Of a DNA stretch of 64,000 nt, positions 42,932 to 52,212 are shown in pieces. The notes beneath the pieces are model-generated. The model worked only from the letters and a program-made list of their open reading frames with translations. It had not been told where the DNA came from and made no database searches. The stretch spans positions 1 through 64,000 of the forward strand of contig JACRCR010000160.1 of the NCBI GenBank assembly GCA_016218925.1. Reading direction: 5' to 3'. How positions within the stretch are numbered: the stretch's first letter is position 1; every line of letters begins with the position of its first letter. The position numbers were made by a program, and so were the translations under genes. Origin of the DNA: Deltaproteobacteria bacterium (GTDB taxonomy: Bacteria; Desulfobacterota; Binatia; UBA1149; CAITLU01).

Positions 42932-44353
42932 GTGGTCGCATCGCGCGCTGATCAACCAACCGCTTCGCGGAGTGCGGCGCGCGCGGCCGCGCCGGTGGAG
43001 GGCGTCGCTGGTCCGCGACCCGAACAGATCGAAGACCACATGCGTGCTCGGATGCGAGACGTTCTCGCCTCGCGCTCGACCGCTGCGGCGTTGGTAGTCC
43101 TGACCGGAACCGGCGCATTCTGCGCGATCAAACTCTGGTTGACGCCGGGCGCGGCGCTGTCGGGGTATGCGCCGCTGCTCGGGCTCGCGTTGTTTCAGGT
43201 CGTGGTGCTGATGTGCGTGCAGCGCGGCGCGACGACCTCGCTGCTGGAGCGGGTGCTGGTTGCGGACATGGCGGCGGTCTGCGCGGCGATCGCTTGGGCA
43301 GGAGTAGTACCGGGCCGCGCCACGGGTTCGGACTTTTTCCTGATGGGCCTGGCGATGCTCGGCGCCGCGCTGGTGCCGTGGAGACCGCGATCTCAGGCGA
43401 CGCTCGCCGTGGTGGCCGCCATTGCGATCCTCGCCAACGCTTATGGTGCCAACGCAGCGATGACGGGCACGGTGGACTTCCGCACCTTCGTGCCCGCGGC
43501 GGTGCTGCTCGGCGCGTCGGTGTACACCAGTTACACGTTGCAGGCGGCCGAGCTGCAGAGCGCGCGCGCCGACCTGCTGCGGCGAAGCGCCGAAGCGGAG
43601 ACCAGGGAGCAGAGCATGATGCTCGAACGCAATGTCCTGGAGCGCACCGCGGAATTCCAGGCGGCCAACGACGAGCTCGAAGCTTTCAGCTACTCGGTAT
43701 CGCACGATCTGCGTGCACCGCTGCGTGCGATGGACGCTCTGAGTCAGGCGCTGCTCGAGGACTACGGGGCCAGTCTCGACATCGATGCCAGGGACTACCT
43801 GCAGCGCATCCGCGGGGAGACGGGCCGCCTGGGAGATCTGATCGACGATCTCCTGCGTCTCTCCCGGGTGACCAGATCGATCATGACGCGAGAAGTGGTC
43901 GATTTGAGCGCCGTCGCGTCGATCGAGGCGGCGAGGCTGCGCAGTTCGTGCCCGCAGCGCGACGTGCAATTCGTGATCGCGCCCGGCATGCACGCGAGTT
44001 GTGACGGCGCCCTGGTTCGGGTGCTGCTCGAGAACCTGCTCGGGAACGCGTTCAAGTTCACTCGCAAGACGGCGCGTGCACGCATCGAGTTCGGTTTCGA
44101 GCAGCACGACTCCGGCCGCGTCTACGTGGTCAGGGACAACGGAGTCGGCTTCGACATGGCGCACGTCAGCAAGGTCTTCGAGGCGTTCGAGCGTCTGCAC
44201 AGCGCAGACGATTTCGAAGGAACAGGAATCGGGCTGACCACCGCCGACCGGATCGTCCGCCGGCATGGCGGTACCATCACGGCACATGCGCAACCCGGCG
44301 AGGGAGCCACGCTGCGCTTCACGCTGGGGCCCGCGGGGGAGGAGATTTCATGA
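42932..44353 (+). CDS. Membrane sensor histidine kinase
   Basis: Up to 473 residues from a GTG at 42932; ATG at 43040 would remove a polar 36-residue lead. About six membrane helices occupy residues 48-210, a coiled segment follows (LQSARADLLRRSAEAETREQ), then the phosphoacceptor His258 in FSYSVSHDLRAPLRAM. The ATPase domain has NLLGNAFKFTRK, VRDNGVGFDMAHVSKVFEAF and GTGIGLTTADRIVRRHGG. The SHDLRAPL form is typical of phytochrome-like kinases that partner Rcp-type regulators. The adjacent regulator overlaps by four bases, so they form one signalling pair. The signal is unknown. Confidence 0.9.
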   Translation: MVASRADQPTASRSAARAAAPVEGVAGPRPEQIEDHMRARMRDVLASRSTAAALVVLTGTGAFCAIKLWLTPGAALSGYAPLLGLALFQVVVLMCVQRGATTSLLERVLVADMAAVCAAIAWAGVVPGRATGSDFFLMGLAMLGAALVPWRPRSQATLAVVAAIAILANAYGANAAMTGTVDFRTFVPAAVLLGASVYTSYTLQAAELQSARADLLRRSAEAETREQSMMLERNVLERTAEFQAANDELEAFSYSVSHDLRAPLRAMDALSQALLEDYGASLDIDARDYLQRIRGETGRLGDLIDDLLRLSRVTRSIMTREVVDLSAVASIEAARLRSSCPQRDVQFVIAPGMHASCDGALVRVLLENLLGNAFKFTRKTARARIEFGFEQHDSGRVYVVRDNGVGFDMAHVSKVFEAFERLHSADDFEGTGIGLTTADRIVRRHGGTITAHAQPGEGATLRFTLGPAGEEIS

Positions 44354-44790
44354 ACGACCCGATCGTACTGTTGGTCGAAGACAACCCCAACGACGAACTG
44401 CTGACGATTCGCGCGCTGCGCAAGGAGAACATCGCCAACAACATAGTCGTTGCTCGCGATGGCCAGGAGGCGCTCGATTATCTCTTCGGCAACGGAGCGT
44501 ACGCCGGGCGCGATTTGTCGGTCCTGCCGCAGGTGATGCTGCTCGACCTCAAGTTGCCCAAGGTCAGCGGGCTGGAGGTGCTCGCGCGCGTGCGCGCCGA
44601 CGAGAGGCTGAAGGCTCTTCCTGTGGTCATCCTGACGTCGTCGGCAATGGACCGCGACATCGTCGACGGCTATCGCCTCGGCGCCAACAGCTACGTTCAG
44701 AAATCGGTCAGCGCGGAGGATTTCAGGCAGGCAGTGCAGCGGCTCGGGCTGTTCTGGCTCCTGGTGAACAAGGTGCCGAGCACGTTCTGA
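44350..44790 (+). CDS. Rcp1-like single-domain response regulator
   Basis: A 146-residue receiver domain. Acidic residues are in LLVEDNPNDELL, the phosphoacceptor is Asp66 in VMLLDLKLPKVSGLEVL, the Thr is in VVILTSSAMDRD and the Lys is in SYVQKSVSAEDF. No output domain is present. The ATG overlaps the kinase stop by four bases, so it is the direct partner of His258 of the upstream kinase. The extended loop LFGNGAYAGRDLSVLP before the Asp is usual for the Rcp subgroup. Confidence 0.93.
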   Translation: MNDPIVLLVEDNPNDELLTIRALRKENIANNIVVARDGQEALDYLFGNGAYAGRDLSVLPQVMLLDLKLPKVSGLEVLARVRADERLKALPVVILTSSAMDRDIVDGYRLGANSYVQKSVSAEDFRQAVQRLGLFWLLVNKVPSTF

Positions 44791-44896
44791 CCTCCCTGAC
44801 CGATTCGAAGCCGCCCGAGGGACTGCGAGTCCGGATCGCGGCGCGCGGACGCGGCGGCCGCGCATCGATCGAAGGCACGACGAGGAGGACGGCGAT

Positions 44897-45556
44897 ATGG
44901 CGCCAGTTGACGTCTACGAAGCGATGCGCACCACGCGAGCGGTGCGCAGACTGAGGTCCGATCCGATTCCCGACGATGTGCTGCGGCGGGTGCTCGAGGC
45001 CGCGACCTGGGGGCCGACCGGCGGTAACCGTCAGCCGTGGCGCGTGATCGCAGTGCGCGACGCCGCCAAGAAGAGCCGCCTGCAGCAACTCTACGAAGCA
45101 CCCTGGCGTGCCTACTCAGCCGCTCACCGAGAGGCACTGGCGGCGGCGCCGTCCGACGTCAACGAGCGCGATGCGCGGATGCTCGCGGCAGCCGACCACC
45201 TCGCATCGCACCTGGGCGAGGCTCCGGTGATCCTGGTCTTCTGCTTCAACGCCAGGTTGATGGCGATCACCGACTCGGTGCTCGACCGTCCCTCGGTGGT
45301 TGGTGGAGCATCCGTGTACCCGTCGGTGCAGAACACGCTGCTCGCGTGTCGCGCCGAAGGCCTCGGTTGCACGCTGACGACGTTGCTGTGCATCGCTGAG
45401 CCGCAGGTCAAGGAACTGCTCGAGATTCCACAGGAATGGGGCACCTGCGCATTCGTTCCGATCGGCTATCCGGTCGGTCGCGGTCACGGCCCGGTCAGCC
45501 GTCGCCCGCTCGAGACCATGGCGTACGCCGACGCGTGGGGAGAACCGCTTCGTTGA
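44897..45556 (+). CDS. Nitroreductase family protein
   Basis: A 219-residue FMN oxidoreductase: MAPVDVYEAMRTTRAVRRLR is the FMN-phosphate signature, WGPTGGNRQPWRVIAV and GGASVYPSVQNTLLACRAEG followed by LGCTLTTLL match the fold, and FVPIGYPVGRGHGP ends it. Substrate is unknown. It ends one base after the start of the LolA-like gene (TTG/TGA overlap), so it may be the first gene of the export cluster or merely a neighbour. It is more conventional in length than the 34082 protein. Confidence 0.9.
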   Translation: MAPVDVYEAMRTTRAVRRLRSDPIPDDVLRRVLEAATWGPTGGNRQPWRVIAVRDAAKKSRLQQLYEAPWRAYSAAHREALAAAPSDVNERDARMLAAADHLASHLGEAPVILVFCFNARLMAITDSVLDRPSVVGGASVYPSVQNTLLACRAEGLGCTLTTLLCIAEPQVKELLEIPQEWGTCAFVPIGYPVGRGHGPVSRRPLETMAYADAWGEPLR

Positions 45557-46422
45557 GACCGGGCGGCCGACATCACCGCGGATGGCGACTGGCCGCCCGG
45601 TGCGTCGCGACCGTCGTGCTCGCGCGGCTGGGTGTGGCGACGCTGGCGCTTGTGGATGTCGTTGCGCTCGCGTCGCTGGACATCGGTGCGCTCGCACAGA
45701 CGGAGCCGCCCCGGAGCGCCGCGGCCGATGCGCGCGCCGGCGCGCTGGCACGCGAGATTCTCGATCACGTCGACGACCTGTTTCGCGGGCAGGCCAGTCA
45801 CGGGCGTGCGCGCATGAGCGTCACCACCGAGCACTGGCAGCGCAGCCTCGAGCTGGAGTTCTGGAGCAAGGGCAAGGAGCGATCGCTGATCCGCATCACT
45901 GCGCCGAAGAAGGAGCAGGACACCGCCACTTTGCGTTCGGGAAACGACCTGTGGAACTTCCTTCCCAAGGTGAAGCGCGTCGTCAAGCTACCCTCCTCGA
46001 TGCTCGGTGCGTCGTGGATGGGCTCGCACTTCAGCAACGACGATCTGGTCAAAGACAGTCGCATGGCCGACGACTACGCGCTTTCGATCAGTTTTCGTGG
46101 CGTTCGCGACGGCGCCGAGGTGATCGAGGTCACCGGTATCCCGCACCCCGACGCCGCAGTGGTGTGGGGCAAGGTGGTCGTGGAGGTACTGGCCGCCGAC
46201 CGGATGCCGCGGGCTATCGGCTACTACGACGAACAGATGAAACTGGCGCGGACACTGACATACCACGACGTCGCCGCCTTGGGCGGGCGCCGCCTGCCGA
46301 CGCGGATGTCGATGCAGCCGGCCGACGAGACCGCCGAGTCCACCGAGGTGCTCTGGCTCGAGATCGCCTTCGACGTCGATCTGCCGGACGAGATGTTCTC
46401 GCTGCGCAGCCTGCAGCAGTGA
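45553..46422 (+). CDS. LolA-like outer membrane lipoprotein-sorting protein
   Basis: About 289 residues; a TTG at 45553 overlapping the previous stop is the likely start, though a GTG further in is possible. A hydrophobic signal segment (ARLGVATLALVDVVALASLD) is followed by DDLFRGQASHGRARMSVTTE, LEFWSKGKERSLIRITAPKK, LWNFLPKVKRVVKLPSSML and MGSHFSNDDLVKDSRMADDY. These are marks of the LolA_like/outer membrane lipoprotein-sorting protein family, a half-barrel that binds lipid or lipoprotein acyl chains in the periplasm. It is followed by two FtsX-type permeases, an ABC ATPase and a beta-barrel gene, which together suggest a shuttle system. Confidence 0.87.
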   Translation: MRPGGRHHRGWRLAARCVATVVLARLGVATLALVDVVALASLDIGALAQTEPPRSAAADARAGALAREILDHVDDLFRGQASHGRARMSVTTEHWQRSLELEFWSKGKERSLIRITAPKKEQDTATLRSGNDLWNFLPKVKRVVKLPSSMLGASWMGSHFSNDDLVKDSRMADDYALSISFRGVRDGAEVIEVTGIPHPDAAVVWGKVVVEVLAADRMPRAIGYYDEQMKLARTLTYHDVAALGGRRLPTRMSMQPADETAESTEVLWLEIAFDVDLPDEMFSLRSLQQ

Positions 46423-46428
46423 CGTGCG

Positions 46429-47640
46429 ATGATACGGATGGGCTGGCGAAATCTGTGGCGCAACCGGCGGCGCACCGCATTGACGATGACCACGGTGGGT
46501 TTTGCCACCGCGATCCTGGTGCTCACGCAGGCGCTGATGCACGGGATGGTAGAAGGTACCGCGCGCAACGCCACCGACACTTTCGTCGGTGAGGTACAGG
46601 TTCACGCGCCTGGCTGGGTCACCGACCGTTCCTTCTACAATTCGCTGGCGGCGCCGCGTCCGGTTCTGGCCGCGCTCGCCGAGGCTGGCCTGCCCGCGGC
46701 TCCCAGAGCGTACGGCTTCGGCCTGACCGCGCGCGCCAACAAATCGGCAGGCGCGATGTTCTGGGGCGTCGACCCGGCCGCCGAGGCCGGTGCGTTCGAT
46801 CTGCCCGCGAGTCTGGAACGCGGCAGCTTCCTGACGGCGGCGGCCAGCCGCGAGGTGGTGCTGGGGCGCAAGCTGGCGCGCTCGCTCGAAGCTGACGTCG
46901 GCAGCGAAGTCATAGCGGTGGTCGAAGCCGGCGACGGGTCGATAGGCAACGAGCTGTTCACCGTGGTCGGCATTCTGCAGGGACTCGGCGAGACCGCCGA
47001 TCGCAGCGCGGCGATCCTGCACAGCGACGACTTCAACGCTCTCTTCGTAGCCGGCGGGCGCATCCATGAGATCGCCGTCAATACACGCGGCGCGGTCGCG
47101 CCGGATCGGCTCGAAGCTCGTGTGGTCGCGCTCGCCCGCGACGCCGACGTCCGCACCTGGCGCGAACTGCTGCCGATGGTTTCCGACATGCTCGGCGTGC
47201 TCGACGCGAGCCTGTGGATCTTCTCGTCGGTGTTCCTGCTGGCGGCGGGCCTCGGAGTGACCAACACGATGTTGATGGCCGTCTACGAGCGCACCCACGA
47301 GTTCGGCGTGCTCAAGGCGCTCGGAACGCCGCCGCTGCGCATCGCCGCCGATGTCGCCGTCGAGGCGCTGCTGCTGGCGGTGGTCGCCACGGGTATCGGT
47401 GCCGGCGCAGGGACGGCCGGCGCGCTGGCGCTGCAACGCTGGGGAATCGACACCGCTGCCTGGGCAGGTTCGACTTCGCTGGCCGGTGTCGCGTTCGATC
47501 CGATCTGGCGTGCGAGCTTCTCGCTCGGCGCGCTGACGACGCCGGTGCTGACCATGTGGCTCGTCTGTGTGTTGGCGGCCGTGTATCCGGCCGCCTCGGT
47601 GGCCAGGCTGCGGGCTGTCGAAGCCATCGGCCGCACCTGA
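46429..47640 (+). CDS. FtsX/LolC-type ABC transporter permease (first)
   Basis: A 403-residue membrane protein. The N-terminal WRNLWRNRRRTALTMTTVGF precedes helix 1; a periplasmic domain of about 240 residues follows, then three helices from about residue 262. The conserved cytoplasmic loop between helices 2 and 3 reads MAVYERTHEFGVLKALGTPP, the usual FtsX/LolC/MacB ATPase-contact site. This type VII ABC fold couples ATP hydrolysis to lipid or lipoprotein release rather than transmembrane passage. It starts six bases after the LolA-like gene. Confidence 0.9.
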   Translation: MIRMGWRNLWRNRRRTALTMTTVGFATAILVLTQALMHGMVEGTARNATDTFVGEVQVHAPGWVTDRSFYNSLAAPRPVLAALAEAGLPAAPRAYGFGLTARANKSAGAMFWGVDPAAEAGAFDLPASLERGSFLTAAASREVVLGRKLARSLEADVGSEVIAVVEAGDGSIGNELFTVVGILQGLGETADRSAAILHSDDFNALFVAGGRIHEIAVNTRGAVAPDRLEARVVALARDADVRTWRELLPMVSDMLGVLDASLWIFSSVFLLAAGLGVTNTMLMAVYERTHEFGVLKALGTPPLRIAADVAVEALLLAVVATGIGAGAGTAGALALQRWGIDTAAWAGSTSLAGVAFDPIWRASFSLGALTTPVLTMWLVCVLAAVYPAASVARLRAVEAIGRT

Positions 47641-47648
47641 GGAAGGCG

Positions 47649-48890
47649 ATGATCGCACGCATGGCATGGCGCAATCTGTGGCGCCGCAAACGACGGACGC
47701 TGATCACGGTGGCTTCGATCTCTCTGGGTCTGGCGTGCGTGGTGTTCTTCCTTTCGCTCGCTGAAGGTGTCTACGCGCAGCTGGTCGACGACGCGGTGCG
47801 GATGCTGGCCGGCCACGTGACGGTCGAGCACGAGTCGTACCGCGACGCACCGGCGGTCGACCTGGTGGTCGCCGATGCCTCGTCGCTGCGACGCCGCATC
47901 GAAGGCGTGGAGGCGGTAGCAGCGACGAAGCTGCTGATCGCCGGCCAGGGAATCGCCCGAAGCGGACGCGGAGCGGTCGGCGTTTCGATAGTCGGCGTCG
48001 AACCGCAGGTCGAGGCGAAGACCTCGCCGCTGGCGCGCAAGATGATTGCGGGGCGTTATCTCGAGTCCGGCGACGAGAGTCTGGCGGTGATCGGCAGCGC
48101 ACTGGCCGAGCGGCTCGGACTGACCCCGGGCAACAAGCTCGTGATTGCGAGCAACGATCGCGACGGCAACCTGGTCGAGCGACTTTTTCGTGTCAGCGGG
48201 ATCTTCAAGACCGGTGCCGAAGAGATCGACGGCTATCTGGTGGAAGTGCGCCTGGCCGACTCGCGCGGGCTGTTCGGCCTGGGCGCGGACGACGTGACCC
48301 AACTCGGCGTGCTGGTCCGCCCCGGCTACGACCCCGCGCGTCTGCGCGAGCAATTGGCCGCGGCGATCGGCGACGCAGAGATCGGCCGCCTGAACCTGGC
48401 GGTGCGTCCGTGGCAGGAGGTGATTCCCGAACTCGCCGCCTTCATACGTCTCGACCGCGTGTCCGACCACACCTTTCAGGCCCTGCTGGTGGTGCTGGTG
48501 CTGTCGACGATCCTGAACACGCTGGTGATGGCGGTGCTCGAGCGCGAGCGCGAACTGGGCGTGATGCTGGCTCTGGGGACCTCGCGCGGGCGGCTGGCGA
48601 CGCTGGTACTGGTGGAGGCCGCGATTCTGGCCGCGATCGGTTGCACGGCCGGACTCGCGCTCGGCGGCGCCGTTTCGGGTCTCGTACAGGTGTACGGATG
48701 GGATCTGAGCAGCCTGTATCCCAACGGGATGACTCTTTCGGGACTGGCCTTGTCGACGACGATCCATGCGCGCGTGAGCGCGCACAAACTCTTCGTCATC
48801 GGCGCGCTGGTCTTCGCCGCGACGGTGATCCTGGCGCTGTTCCCGGCCTTTCGCGCGGCCCGGGTCAGCGCCCTCGAGGGTGCGCGATGA
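47649..48890 (+). CDS. FtsX/LolE-type ABC transporter permease (second)
   Basis: A 413-residue paralogue of the first permease from the ATG at 47649. WRNLWRRKRRTLITVASISL opens it, the periplasmic domain includes VSIVGVEPQVEAKTSPLARK and RYLESGDESLAVIGSAL, and the coupling loop is AVLERERELGVMLALGTSRG. Two different permeases side by side recall LolC/LolE heterodimers. Its stop overlaps the ATPase start by four bases. Confidence 0.9.
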   Translation: MIARMAWRNLWRRKRRTLITVASISLGLACVVFFLSLAEGVYAQLVDDAVRMLAGHVTVEHESYRDAPAVDLVVADASSLRRRIEGVEAVAATKLLIAGQGIARSGRGAVGVSIVGVEPQVEAKTSPLARKMIAGRYLESGDESLAVIGSALAERLGLTPGNKLVIASNDRDGNLVERLFRVSGIFKTGAEEIDGYLVEVRLADSRGLFGLGADDVTQLGVLVRPGYDPARLREQLAAAIGDAEIGRLNLAVRPWQEVIPELAAFIRLDRVSDHTFQALLVVLVLSTILNTLVMAVLERERELGVMLALGTSRGRLATLVLVEAAILAAIGCTAGLALGGAVSGLVQVYGWDLSSLYPNGMTLSGLALSTTIHARVSAHKLFVIGALVFAATVILALFPAFRAARVSALEGAR

Positions 48891-49636
48891 TTTCGCAGTC
48901 GAGTTGCCGAGGCGCCGGTGGATCCGGCCGCGTGATGCTGCGGCTGGCGTCGGTGACGAAGGAGTATCGCGACGGCGAAGTCGTCGTCCGGGCGCTACGC
49001 GGCGTCGATCTGGAGATCGGCGCGGGCGAATTCGTGGCGATGGCGGGACCTTCAGGCTCGGGCAAGAGTACGCTGCTGCACATCGCCGGAGCGCTCGACC
49101 GGCCGACGGCGGGAAGCGTCGAAGTGGACGGCCACGATCTCGCCACGCTCAGCGAGCGCGAGCTGGCGCGCCTGCGGCGCGACCGCATCGGCTTCGTGTT
49201 CCAGAGTTACAATCTGATCCCGGTGCTGACTGCAGCCGAGAACGCCGAATACATACTGATGCTCCAGGGAGTCGCCGCAGCGGCGCGTCGCCAGCGCGTG
49301 CGTGAGCTGCTGGCGGAGGTGGGTCTGACGGGCCTCGAAGACCGCTACCCGCGCGAACTCTCGGGAGGACAACAGCAGCGCGTCGCGATCGCGCGCTCGC
49401 TGGCTTCGGGTCCGGCTCTGGTGCTGGCCGATGAGCCCACCGCCAACGTCGACACGGCCACGGCCGATTCGCTGCTCGATTTGATGGAAAGGATGCACCA
49501 CCAGCGCGGCGTCACGTTTCTGTTCTCGACTCACGATCCGCGCGTGATGCGCCGCTCTCACCGCTTGCTGGGACTCGTAGACGGACGCATCGAAGGCGAC
49601 GGTGCGCCAGCCGATCTGCTCGATGGCAGGCTCTGA
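48887..49636 (+). CDS. LolD/MacB-type ABC ATPase
   Basis: A 249-residue ATPase; ATG at 48887 overlaps the permease stop, and an alternative ATG at 48935 lies at the start of the conserved domain. Walker A is AGPSGSGKSTLLHIAG, Q-loop FVFQSYNLIPVLTAAEN, signature ELSGGQQQRVAIARSLA, Walker B LVLADEPTANVD, and H-loop STHDPRV. This is the LolD/MacB/FtsE class that drives the two FtsX-type permeases. Its 3' end overlaps the next gene by 14 bases. Confidence 0.93.
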   Translation: MISQSSCRGAGGSGRVMLRLASVTKEYRDGEVVVRALRGVDLEIGAGEFVAMAGPSGSGKSTLLHIAGALDRPTAGSVEVDGHDLATLSERELARLRRDRIGFVFQSYNLIPVLTAAENAEYILMLQGVAAAARRQRVRELLAEVGLTGLEDRYPRELSGGQQQRVAIARSLASGPALVLADEPTANVDTATADSLLDLMERMHHQRGVTFLFSTHDPRVMRRSHRLLGLVDGRIEGDGAPADLLDGRL

Positions 49637-50972
49637 CCCGAGCGTTACCGCCGCTCGCCGCTGCGCGTCGCTGGTCGTAGCGGGGCTGTGGCTGGCGGCG
49701 GCGACGCCCGTCGCGGCGCTGCTCGGTGACGTCGAGGGCAGCGGCGGCCTCGACGCGAACCTGCGCACGACGGTGCTGGGCATCGACAACTACCATGCAC
49801 CTGCGCTGCTGGGCGACCACGACTTCGACATGGCCTCGCAGACCCTGCTGCGCGCCGTCATCGCCGGACGCCCGAGCGACAGCCTGCGCTACGAAGTGCA
49901 CGCCGTGCAGTCACTGGAGCAATCGACCGCGACCGGCGGCGCGGCCGCCGGTCTGGCGTCGCCGGTTGGCCCGTCGTCGTCGAACCGTGAACTGCGATAT
50001 CGCGCGCTCGACTTCACCTGGGCGCAGGACGACCGTGGTCAGTGGCGCAGCGGCCTGGTGCTGGACCGTGCCAACGCGACGTTGCGGCTAGGGGCTTTCG
50101 ACGTGACCGCGGGCCGTCAGGCCATCACTTTCGGCCACACCTTCTTCTGGAGCCCGCTCGACGTGTTCTCGCCGTTCGACGCGCAGCAGTTCGACCGAGA
50201 CTACAAACCCGGTGTCGATGCGTTGCGGGTGGACGGCGATCTCGGCGCTCTCAGCGGCGTCACCTTGGTGGCCAGTGCGGGGCGCAGCATCGACGCGGCA
50301 GGCCAGGCTGCGCACGGCGGCTTTGCCGACGCGTCGTGGACAGGGTCGGCGCTGCTCGCGCGTGCATTCACGAACGTGGCGGGCTGGGACCTGGAGATCC
50401 AGGCGGGCAAGGTGTACGCCGGCTGGCAAGTCGGGCTGGGCGCCACCGGTGAATGGCTCGGAGTGGACCTGCGGGTCGAGATGGCGGCGTTGCGCGCCGA
50501 TTCCAGCCCGCCGCTGGTCATCGACTTGCCGGCGCCGATGCCGGATCTGGTGCGCGATGCCGAGACTCTCGTCGTCGGGGCGGGGCGTCGCTTCGATAAC
50601 TCTCTGGATCTGCACGCGGAATATTTCCTGAACGGCAGCGGCGACGCCGATGATCTGGCGACCTCGCTCGCGCGCGTGTCGGGCGGTGCGTTGCTCGCCG
50701 CCAGCCGTCATCTGATCGGTGTTACCGCGGCCTACGAGCTGCTGCCGATCCTGGTCGCGCGACTGTCGTGGATCGTCTCGCTGGAAGACGGCTCGGGGCA
50801 GGTGCAGCCGGGTCTGACCTGGTCGGCCGCCGACAACGTCGAAGTGTTGCTGGGCGCCTTCGTCTCGCACGGGCAGCGTCCCGATACGCCGGACTCGGGA
50901 TCGGTAGATTTCCGCAGCGAGTTCGGCAGTTATCCGAGCGTGCTGTATCTGCAGCCGAAGATCTACTTCTGA
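49623..50972 (+). CDS. Predicted outer membrane beta-barrel protein
   Basis: About 449 residues from the ATG at 49623. A signal peptide (SLVVAGLWLAAATPVAA) precedes alternating hydrophobic/polar strands such as LRYRALDFTWAQDDRGQWRS and LRLGAFDVTAGRQAITFGHT. The C-terminus, SVLYLQPKIYF, ends in Phe as BAM-assembled barrels do. About 18-20 strands seem possible. I do not recognise a named family, although FWSPLDVFSPFD is like other porin-type proteins found with LolA-like genes. As last gene of the export cluster it may be the outer membrane endpoint of the shuttle. Confidence 0.75.
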   Translation: MAGSDPSVTAARRCASLVVAGLWLAAATPVAALLGDVEGSGGLDANLRTTVLGIDNYHAPALLGDHDFDMASQTLLRAVIAGRPSDSLRYEVHAVQSLEQSTATGGAAAGLASPVGPSSSNRELRYRALDFTWAQDDRGQWRSGLVLDRANATLRLGAFDVTAGRQAITFGHTFFWSPLDVFSPFDAQQFDRDYKPGVDALRVDGDLGALSGVTLVASAGRSIDAAGQAAHGGFADASWTGSALLARAFTNVAGWDLEIQAGKVYAGWQVGLGATGEWLGVDLRVEMAALRADSSPPLVIDLPAPMPDLVRDAETLVVGAGRRFDNSLDLHAEYFLNGSGDADDLATSLARVSGGALLAASRHLIGVTAAYELLPILVARLSWIVSLEDGSGQVQPGLTWSAADNVEVLLGAFVSHGQRPDTPDSGSVDFRSEFGSYPSVLYLQPKIYF

Positions 50973-51012
50973 GCGCCTCGGCGCTATCTCGTGGCAGGCG
51001 CGGAACGCGAGC

Positions 51013-52212
51013 CTACAGCATCGCAATCGCCTTGATCGCCATCACCTCGTTGGTGGCGTCCATGATCTGCAGCAGCTTGGCGTCGCGCATGTACTTCTCC
51101 AGACCGTACTCCTTGGAGATGCCGTATCCGCCGAGTACCTGAACCATCTCTACCGTGTGCTTCATCGCCATGTTGGTCGCGAAGACCCGCGCCGCCGCCG
51201 ACAGCTTGAGGTCTCCGAGCGCGCTCTGCGCCAGAGTCCACGACGCTTTCCACAGCAGCCCGCGCGCCGCCTCGATCGCCTGGAAGCACTCGAAGAAGCG
51301 AAACCCTATCGCTTCGTGCTCGACGATCGGCCTGCCGAACTGCACCCGCTGCTTGGCGTAGCCGAGCGCTTCTTCGTACGCCGCCCTCATCAAACCGACG
51401 GCGAGATAGCCGACTCCGATGTTGCCGACGGTCTTTATGGCATTGTGGATCATCGGATAGTTCTCGCTCGGCGGTACCAGCATGTAATCGGCGGGAATGC
51501 GTGCGCCGTCGAAAGCGACCGCCGCCTGGTTGAGCGCTCTCATGCCGATCTTGTCGAGCGCGTTGCCGCGCTGTACTTTCTCGCCGAGCGGCACCAGGAA
51601 CACACCGGAGCCTGGAATCCCCTTTGACGGGTCGACGCACGCGAAAACCAGAAAGAGGTCGGCGATGCCGCCGTTGCTGACGAAGCTCGACTTCTCGCCG
51701 TCGATCCGCCAATGGCCGCCGTCGCTGGTAGCGCGAGTGGCGTGGTGCACTGAGGGATCGTGATAGTTGCTGCCGTCCGAGCCGATGTTCCCTTCCGAGC
51801 TGCCCCACGCGGTGATGAGAGCACCGGTGTCGTCTTCGCAGTAGGGCCGCACGAACCTTTCGATCATGTCCTTGCGGTCGGGCGCCAGCACGCTGACGAA
51901 CAACGGTGCCACCGGTGCGGCGAGCAACGTGGCGGTGATGCCGATCCCTCCCACGGCCAGTTCTTCCCACACGAGTGCGGTGGTCAGCGGGTCCAGCCCC
52001 ATTCCGCCGAACTCTTCGCGGATTCCCATCTTGCCGAATCCGAGCTCGAAGGCCTGAGCGAGGACGTCTCTGAAAATCGCGCTGGTGAACACTTCGTCGG
52101 GGTTGGCGATCCTGTCGAGCGCGATCTCGGCCGGGCGCAGGACTTCGCGCGCGAATCTTCGCGCGAGTCCCTGGATTTCGAGCTGCTGGCGGGTTGGCGA
52201 GAAGTCGATCAT
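51013..52212 (-). CDS. Acyl-CoA dehydrogenase
   Basis: A 399-residue dehydrogenase from the ATG at 52212, which overlaps the stop of the upstream decarboxylase-like gene. It contains FGKMGIREEFGGMGLDPLTT, ITAWGSSEGNIGSDGSNYHD and VFACVDPSKGIPGSGVFLVP. GGYGISKEYGLEKYMRD precedes LLQIMDATNEV, in which Asp sits where medium-chain enzymes have the catalytic Glu. It is a paralogue of the 37865 enzyme. The pairing with an acetoacetate-decarboxylase-like protein suggests a shared catabolic step, unidentified. Confidence 0.9.
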   Translation of the reverse strand: MIDFSPTRQQLEIQGLARRFAREVLRPAEIALDRIANPDEVFTSAIFRDVLAQAFELGFGKMGIREEFGGMGLDPLTTALVWEELAVGGIGITATLLAAPVAPLFVSVLAPDRKDMIERFVRPYCEDDTGALITAWGSSEGNIGSDGSNYHDPSVHHATRATSDGGHWRIDGEKSSFVSNGGIADLFLVFACVDPSKGIPGSGVFLVPLGEKVQRGNALDKIGMRALNQAAVAFDGARIPADYMLVPPSENYPMIHNAIKTVGNIGVGYLAVGLMRAAYEEALGYAKQRVQFGRPIVEHEAIGFRFFECFQAIEAARGLLWKASWTLAQSALGDLKLSAAARVFATNMAMKHTVEMVQVLGGYGISKEYGLEKYMRDAKLLQIMDATNEVMAIKAIAML

